From positions 1-38,523 of the forward strand of contig JANYIG010000197.1 in the NCBI GenBank assembly GCA_025358765.1: 38,523 nt of DNA. The letters are read 5' to 3'. Shown here one piece after another: positions 33,867-38,523 of this stretch (its first letter is position 1; each line of letters starts with the position of its first letter). The stretch comes from Candidatus Kapaibacterium sp. Lineage in GTDB: Bacteria > Bacteroidota > Ignavibacteria > Kapaibacteriales > UBA4661. The notes beneath the pieces were generated by a model. It was not told the DNA's origin. It searched no databases and was given only the letters and a program-made list of their open reading frames with translations. A program made the position numbers and the translations under genes.

Positions 33867-34131
33867 TGTTCACTACACCAAGCGCTTTTTGAAGGAACTT
33901 GCCAGCCTTCCTGCAAACCCTCGGAAGAAAATTGAGAAAATTGTTTTTGATGAATTGACAAAAATCAATGTCGCAGAATTAGGGTATGTGCAAAAAATGA
34001 GTGGTTACAAGGACAAATATAAAATTCGGGTTGGAGAGTATCGGATCGGGCTAACGATTGATGTAACGGATCGGACAATAAGCGTTGAGCGCGTTGCCCA
34101 TCGAAAAGAAATCTATCGGATATTTCCATGA
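33856..34131 (+). CDS. RelE/ParE-family toxin
   Basis: This basic 91-residue protein has the RelE/ParE fold pattern: MPYSVHYTKRFLKELASLP, a helical hairpin with basic residues (NPRKKIEKIVFDEL), then the beta-sheet YKIRVGEYRIGL and the ending VERVAHRKEIYRIFP. RelE-type members cut mRNA on the ribosome and ParE-type members poison gyrase; sequence alone cannot tell which. The ATG overlaps the antitoxin stop by 11 bases, and the stop overlaps the TlpA-like ATG by 4 bases (ATGA at 34128-34131), so three genes are translationally linked. Confidence 0.85.
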   Translation: MPYSVHYTKRFLKELASLPANPRKKIEKIVFDELTKINVAELGYVQKMSGYKDKYKIRVGEYRIGLTIDVTDRTISVERVAHRKEIYRIFP

Positions 34132-34628
34132 AACGTATTGTTTGCAGCCTATTGTTTTTTCTGTGCTGTGGCCAAATATTCGCCCAAAAGCTCGCATCTG
34201 TACCAGTTGTGACTTTTGAGCAATTTGAGGCTCTTATTCAACCAAGCGCCGATACGGTTAAAGTCATAAATTTCTGGGCAACATGGTGCAAACCGTGTGT
34301 GGCGGAAATGCCGAGTTTTGAGCGTTTGCAGAAAGAATACGGCACAAAAAGCGTTGCTGTCATGCTTGTGAGTCTTGATTTTAAGCGCGACCTCGAAAAA
34401 CGTGTTATGCCGTTTGTGCGCGGGCGAAAGCTGCAATCGCGTGTGCTGTTGCTCGACGGCGGCAACCCCAATGCGTGGATAGACCGCGTGAGCAAAGATT
34501 GGTCGGGTGCGATTCCTGCGACCGTTATTATACCTCGCTCCGGCGGCATGAAGACAAGAATCTTTCACGAAGGCGAATTGACATTTGATAGTCTCGTAAC
34601 AAAAATTCAACCACTGCTTGCAAAATAA
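34128..34628 (+). CDS. TlpA-like exported thioredoxin-fold protein
   Basis: The signal peptide (1-19, IVCSLLFFLCCGQIFAQ) sends this 166-residue protein out of the cytoplasm. It has the redox motif WCKPC (Cys54, Cys57) in VINFWATWCKPCVAEM and the cis-proline loop GAIPATVIIP. TlpA/ResA-like proteins reduce or shuffle disulfides of exported proteins, for example in cytochrome c maturation. Its ATG overlaps the toxin stop by four bases, an odd partner for a TA module. A second thioredoxin-fold gene follows 79 bases later. Confidence 0.9.
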   Translation: MKRIVCSLLFFLCCGQIFAQKLASVPVVTFEQFEALIQPSADTVKVINFWATWCKPCVAEMPSFERLQKEYGTKSVAVMLVSLDFKRDLEKRVMPFVRGRKLQSRVLLLDGGNPNAWIDRVSKDWSGAIPATVIIPRSGGMKTRIFHEGELTFDSLVTKIQPLLAK

Positions 34629-34707
34629 GTGATCCGTAAGGAATCATTAGCTTTGCAGGTGTTTTTCGTTTCACTTCATAAACTTCACGTTGTAAGGAGT
34701 CGTTTGT

Positions 34708-35322
34708 ATGAAATCTCTTTTTGTGTTCATTTTCGCGCTTGTTTTTACGGGTGCTGTTGCGAATACTGTCTTTGCCGCTGACGGCTACTCCGTAGGAAGT
34801 GCGGCGCGTGATTTTACGCTCAAAAACGTGGATGGCACAATGGTATCGCTTAAAAATTACTCTGATGCCAAGGGTTTTATTGTGGTATTTACATGTAATC
34901 ACTGCCCGTTTGCAAAGGCGTACGAGGAGCGTATTATTGCGCTGCACAAACAATTTGCGCCGAAAGGGTATCCGGTAGTTGCTATTAATCCAAATGACAC
35001 CAAAGCCTCGCCTGAAGATTCGTTCGAGAACATGGTACAACGTGCAAAAGACAAAAAATTCCCGTTCGCCTATGTGTTCGACGATACGCAGGAGATAGCT
35101 AAAACCTACGGTGCGACTCGCACACCGCATATTTACTTGCTCAAGAAAAATGCCGAGAAATTGGAAGTGGCATACATCGGCGCGATAGATGACAACTCCG
35201 AGGACGCAAAAGCCGTAAAGGAAAAATATGTGGAAAGCGCTCTTGCCGCACTTATGAGCGGTCAAGCACCAGCGGTAAACTCGACGAAAGCGATTGGCTG
35301 CACGATTAAATGGAAGAAATAA
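34708..35322 (+). CDS. Exported thioredoxin-family protein (CNHC motif)
   Basis: This 204-residue protein has a signal peptide (1-23, ending ANTVFA) and an AhpC/TSA-redoxin-type fold. The start DFTLKNVDGTMVSLKNYSD leads to the active site FTCNHCPFAKAYEERI with Cys63 and Cys66. The ending TKAIGCTIKWKK is a conserved tail in this family, which is common in Bacteroidota and Planctomycetes and has no assigned role; peroxidase or disulfide reductase activity is inferred. A good Shine-Dalgarno (TAAGGAG) precedes ATG 34708. TAGCTTTG at 34648-34655 resembles a -7 box, but no -33 box is present, so co-transcription with the TlpA-like gene is also possible. Confidence 0.88.
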   Translation: MKSLFVFIFALVFTGAVANTVFAADGYSVGSAARDFTLKNVDGTMVSLKNYSDAKGFIVVFTCNHCPFAKAYEERIIALHKQFAPKGYPVVAINPNDTKASPEDSFENMVQRAKDKKFPFAYVFDDTQEIAKTYGATRTPHIYLLKKNAEKLEVAYIGAIDDNSEDAKAVKEKYVESALAALMSGQAPAVNSTKAIGCTIKWKK

Positions 35323-35652
35323 GGCAATAGTTCGGGTAATCGGATTTTGGATTGCGAAATTTATTTCGCCTCTGTTCTTGCAAATACCGGCAATACTTTA
35401 CTTTATGCAGAATAAATTCTGCACTCCGCGGTGTAGCAATATCCAAACTATTGTAAGCGCAAGATTAAATTTAGTGGGGAGTGTGGAAAACCATGACTTT
35501 TAGTCATGCCAAATTCTGACCGCTCGGCACTTTTACAGAACTCTTTATTTCCGCATATTTGTATTGTTCAAAAGTGTCTTGAACATTCATAACCATCAAT
35601 CATATACCAACGATAACAACCATAGTTTTTTTGTTTCATTAAGGATAATTGT
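35323..35652. other. Intergenic region with three short hairpins
   Basis: These 330 bases hold no convincing gene. Three tight palindromes occur within 154 bases. They are GCGAAAT-TT-ATTTCGC (35354-35369), TGCAGAAT-AA-ATTCTGCA (35406-35423) and CATGACT-TTT-AGTCATG (35491-35507). None has a T-run after it, so they are not classical terminators. AAGGATA (35641-35647) is the ribosome site of the giant repeat protein gene. Confidence 0.65.
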
Positions 35653-38523
35653 ATGAAAACACGTTTTTCTCTTCTTTTATTTGCCCTTGTGCTTGCGCTC
35701 ACTGCAAGCGCCACCACACTGAGGGCGCAGTTTACTTCTACAGCCGGCGGGGCTTGGAATACCTCTGGTGGAGGTTCACCATGGGGTGCTGCATCTGTAC
35801 AATTCCCGGGTCAATCTAGCGGCAATGGCACTGTCACTATTAGCGGTGCTGGTCCATATATCTATACAAATCTGCCAGGATTGCCAATTACATCGTTAAA
35901 CCTAACGCAAACAGGCTCGGTAACTTTGCAGGGTCCTGGGTTGCTTGCGATAAATGGTGCTTTAACCGTGGGAGCTGGCGGCTTGATTATTGATGTTGGT
36001 CTAACGGTTCAAGTAGATGGTGTTCTGACCTTAAATGGACCAATCACTCTTAACGCTACTGCTGCTGGTAGGGGGAAGTTGATTGTTAATGGTACGATTG
36101 TGACTGGAACAGGAGCAATCACTGCTGGAGCATTCACCAATCCAAACTGGGGTGAGGTAGTATTTAATGGCTCCGTAAACGCTAGTCAAATTCCCGGCTC
36201 CCTATTTGCGGCGAATTATGTTGGTTTGATTACCACGAACTCTCCAATGACGTTGACTTCCAGTTTGGCCCTTGGTGCTACGGGTGCGTTGAATCTTGGC
36301 GGTCAGTTGACCGTTGCGGCGAATACGCAATTGGTCATACCGAATACGAATACGACAGCTGCAACGGGTGGTCCTGGATTACAAGGCGCTGGGACGCTCC
36401 AAGGCGCAAGTTCCACAAGCGCTGTGAATTTGCCCACCGGCTTCAATGCCAATACTATTCCCGTCACTAGCTTTGCCTCACCCTACAACGGGACGCTTAT
36501 CACCGGCGTGGGTGCAGCAATGACATTGAATGGATCGCTCACCATCGGCTCTACGGGCATCCTCATACTTGGGAACACGCTTACCGTGCCAGCTGCGTCA
36601 ACACTTACGCTCAACAATACTGCTTCTGCCTCAATAAAGGCAATCAACGCTACGCCACCGGCATCTATTGTCGGCGCAGCAGCAACCGCAAATGTTGTGC
36701 TTGGTCCAGGGTTTAATGGTAGTACTATCGAACCGAAATTTTTCACCAATCCTTTTGTTGGAGCACTTCAAACAAGTGGTGCGTTGACTGTTTCGGCGAC
36801 GGCAGCTACTGGAACATTGGTTTTGGGTGCTAATGGCACAATCGCTCTGGGTGGCGATCTGACCGTCAGCGCAAATAATACGTTGACGATTAACAATACC
36901 GCAACGGCTATTAGTGGTTCCGGCAAAGTGCAAGGCGTGGCAGGTACTCCTAACAACGGTACATTTGCTCTGGGTAATGCGGCGAATGCGAACGTGATTC
37001 CTGCACAAAACATTGCAAACCCCTATAATGGCACACTGCAAACGGGTACAGGTCTTGCTACAATGAATGCGAGCCTAACGATGGGTGCAACATCAATTAT
37101 GAATTTGGGTGCGAACCTAACTGTAGCTGCCGCACAAACATTGACGCTGAATATGACGGGTGTTGTTGCTACATCGTTCCCGGGCGCATTCACGGTTGAT
37201 GCTGCTGCGGGCGGCACAATTATCATGGGTACAGGTTCCTTTGGAAATTTGATTCCGGCAGTGAAGATTGGTGCGGTACCCGGCACATTGGCAAGTGGCA
37301 CATTGCAAATAGATGGAGCGAATGCTCAACTTCCAACAGCCCCTGCAAATAACTTAACGATTGCTGCTCCTGCTACTCTGAGAGTAACGGGGTTGTTTAC
37401 GATAGGGAGTACTCGCAGCCTGATTTTGAATAACACAGGCGCGAATACGCTGACGGGTGCTGGTACGCTGCAAGGGCAGGATGGGACGGCAAAAGTTGTT
37501 CTTGGTAATAACTTCAATTTAAACTCATTGCCCGGCGCAAACTTCGCAAACCCGTTCAATGGTTTTATTGACGGCACTGCGCTAACCGCAGGCATAACAT
37601 TGGCTTCAAACCTTACGATGGGCAATTCCGGTATTTTGGGATTGGGTACCCAACAAATGATAATCACAAGCGGGGCTGTTGCTCCATTGCCCGTTGTACT
37701 CACACTGAATATGACCACCCCTGCGGCAACGGCGCTTCCTGGTACGAATGTTGCGATGTTTGCGAGTTCAGGCGCACCGAACAATGCTACCATCGTGATC
37801 GGTAACAGTACTTTCGGCGGCGTGTATCCTGTAGGCGGTGCCAATGGTGTAAATGGCAACTTTGGTGGTATTATTCAAGTGGGATCTGGCTTGAATGTTA
37901 ATGCCGCATACACTGTTTCTGGTACAACCGTACTTAATCTTACGGCTCCGCTCACGGTGAATGGGGTGACATTGAGTTTGAACAACACCGCAGCAAATGC
38001 TTTGACCGGCACAGGTACGCTGACTGCTGCGAATAACCTCGGCATTGTGAGTCTGGCATCTGGCTTCAATGCGGGCAATATTCCGGGCGCTCGTTTTACG
38101 GTGCCATTCAATGGAACGCTACAAACGAACAGCGCAATGACGCTCGCATCCAACTTGACCATCGGAACGACAGGAGCTTCAACAGGTGTTTTGGACTTGA
38201 CTCTCGGCGGTAACTTGACAGTAGCAAATGCCGTAACATTGACACTTAACACTGCTGCTGCTGAAACCATATCTTTACTTCCGAATGCTGCAACTCCGAA
38301 CATTACTGGACCAGTAGGTTCGACCATTGCGCTTGGTCCAGGTGCTATAAACGGTATCATTCCTATAGGTGGTACACTTGGGCAGGGTCGTATCGCATCG
38401 GGTTTTGCGGGTACACTATCTCTTGCAAATGCTCTATCATTTCCATCGGTAGCCGCGATTTCATCGCCAGCGTCGTTCAATTTACAAGGGACGGTAACGG
38501 TTCCGGCAGGAACCAACCTCACA
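35653..38523 (+). CDS. Giant secreted repeat protein, N-terminal 957 residues (partial)
   Basis: The frame runs open from ATG 35653 to the end of the window, 957 codons without a stop, so the gene continues beyond it. AAGGATA precedes the ATG. A signal peptide (1-26, LLLFALVLALTASAT, ending LRAQ) is followed by GGAWNTSGGGSPWG, a pattern seen at the start of Bacteroidota surface proteins. From about residue 60 the chain is strand-rich and built of Gly, Ala, Thr, Asn, Leu and Val with very few charges and no cysteine. From residue 167 a unit of 85-99 residues repeats about nine times. A beta-helix or beta-solenoid adhesin or S-layer-like protein is the likely fold. The C-terminus is outside the window, so a sorting signal cannot be checked. 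Confidence 0.85.
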   Translation, partial: MKTRFSLLLFALVLALTASATTLRAQFTSTAGGAWNTSGGGSPWGAASVQFPGQSSGNGTVTISGAGPYIYTNLPGLPITSLNLTQTGSVTLQGPGLLAINGALTVGAGGLIIDVGLTVQVDGVLTLNGPITLNATAAGRGKLIVNGTIVTGTGAITAGAFTNPNWGEVVFNGSVNASQIPGSLFAANYVGLITTNSPMTLTSSLALGATGALNLGGQLTVAANTQLVIPNTNTTAATGGPGLQGAGTLQGASSTSAVNLPTGFNANTIPVTSFASPYNGTLITGVGAAMTLNGSLTIGSTGILILGNTLTVPAASTLTLNNTASASIKAINATPPASIVGAAATANVVLGPGFNGSTIEPKFFTNPFVGALQTSGALTVSATAATGTLVLGANGTIALGGDLTVSANNTLTINNTATAISGSGKVQGVAGTPNNGTFALGNAANANVIPAQNIANPYNGTLQTGTGLATMNASLTMGATSIMNLGANLTVAAAQTLTLNMTGVVATSFPGAFTVDAAAGGTIIMGTGSFGNLIPAVKIGAVPGTLASGTLQIDGANAQLPTAPANNLTIAAPATLRVTGLFTIGSTRSLILNNTGANTLTGAGTLQGQDGTAKVVLGNNFNLNSLPGANFANPFNGFIDGTALTAGITLASNLTMGNSGILGLGTQQMIITSGAVAPLPVVLTLNMTTPAATALPGTNVAMFASSGAPNNATIVIGNSTFGGVYPVGGANGVNGNFGGIIQVGSGLNVNAAYTVSGTTVLNLTAPLTVNGVTLSLNNTAANALTGTGTLTAANNLGIVSLASGFNAGNIPGARFTVPFNGTLQTNSAMTLASNLTIGTTGASTGVLDLTLGGNLTVANAVTLTLNTAAAETISLLPNAATPNITGPVGSTIALGPGAINGIIPIGGTLGQGRIASGFAGTLSLANALSFPSVAAISSPASFNLQGTVTVPAGTNLT
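36151..38523 (+). repeat. About nine diverged 90-residue repeats in the giant protein
   Basis: Units start near residues 167, 257, 351, 436, 522, 614, 713, 799 and 892 of the protein. Each begins with a strand such as VVLGxxFNxxxIPG, followed by PFNGTLQT, MTLxSNLTIGxxGxLxLG and LTVAxxxTLTLNNT, often then GxGTLQG. Spacing is 85-99 residues. Identity is low at DNA level, so the repeats are old. Confidence 0.7.

Noticed and set aside
36483-38522. Long minus-strand open frames opposite the giant protein gene
   Set aside because: They are shadows of the Ala/Gly/Thr-rich coding strand. The plus frame has a signal peptide, a ribosome site and protein-level repeats; the minus frames have none of these.

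Overview
The window looks like a chromosomal segment of an FCB-group bacterium (Bacteroidota / Chlorobiota / Kapabacteria-like). The evidence is indirect. There is a Bacteroidota-style GlmU-like nucleotidyltransferase, a rhomboid with the C-terminal extension seen in Bacteroidota, a diadenylate cyclase of the CdaA type, and several upstream regions that match the Bacteroidota promoter pattern TTTG-N19-21-TAnnTTTG. Shine-Dalgarno sequences are weak or absent before most genes. No tRNA, rRNA, CRISPR array, transposase or phage gene was seen.

Layout. 1-4.0 kb: the tail of a leucine-rich-repeat protein, a secreted CAP-domain protein, a MITE-like nested inverted repeat with a terminator, a lipoprotein DNA/RNA nuclease and a GlmU-like enzyme. 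4.1-6.1 kb: a two-gene exporter operon (membrane-fusion protein plus ABC ATPase) with no permease beside it. 6.2-9.9 kb, all on the minus strand: an unknown anchored protein, a peroxiredoxin-like protein, a MarR regulator, a PH-like membrane protein and murG. 10.1-12.0 kb: a SPOR-domain protein and cdaA, convergent on one terminator. 12.2-20.4 kb: three consecutive histidine kinases (hybrid HK, REC-HK, Cache/HAMP/PAS-HK) and an MFS transporter, all on the plus strand with short gaps. 20.4-25.6 kb, minus strand: FmdB-type zinc ribbon, ispG, rhomboid protease, a sixteen-repeat LRR protein, and the ribosomal pair rplU-rpmA with a well-matched promoter. 26-33.6 kb, plus strand: an acyltransferase-like membrane protein, asnB with a possible leader peptide, a glycine-rich multi-spanning protein of unknown function, and valS. 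33.7-35.3 kb: a RelE/ParE-type toxin-antitoxin pair whose toxin overlaps a TlpA-like thioredoxin gene, then a second thioredoxin-fold protein. 35.3-38.5 kb: a cluster of short hairpins, then the first 957 residues of a giant cysteine-free secreted protein built from about nine repeats of roughly 90 residues. It runs off the window.

Housekeeping functions (murG, ispG, cdaA, rplU/rpmA, valS) are mixed with envelope and surface functions. The least conventional parts are the giant repeat protein, the TA-TlpA overlap, the kinase cluster without a DNA-binding response regulator, the leader region of asnB and the GTGATA repeat cluster at 6.9-7.0 kb.
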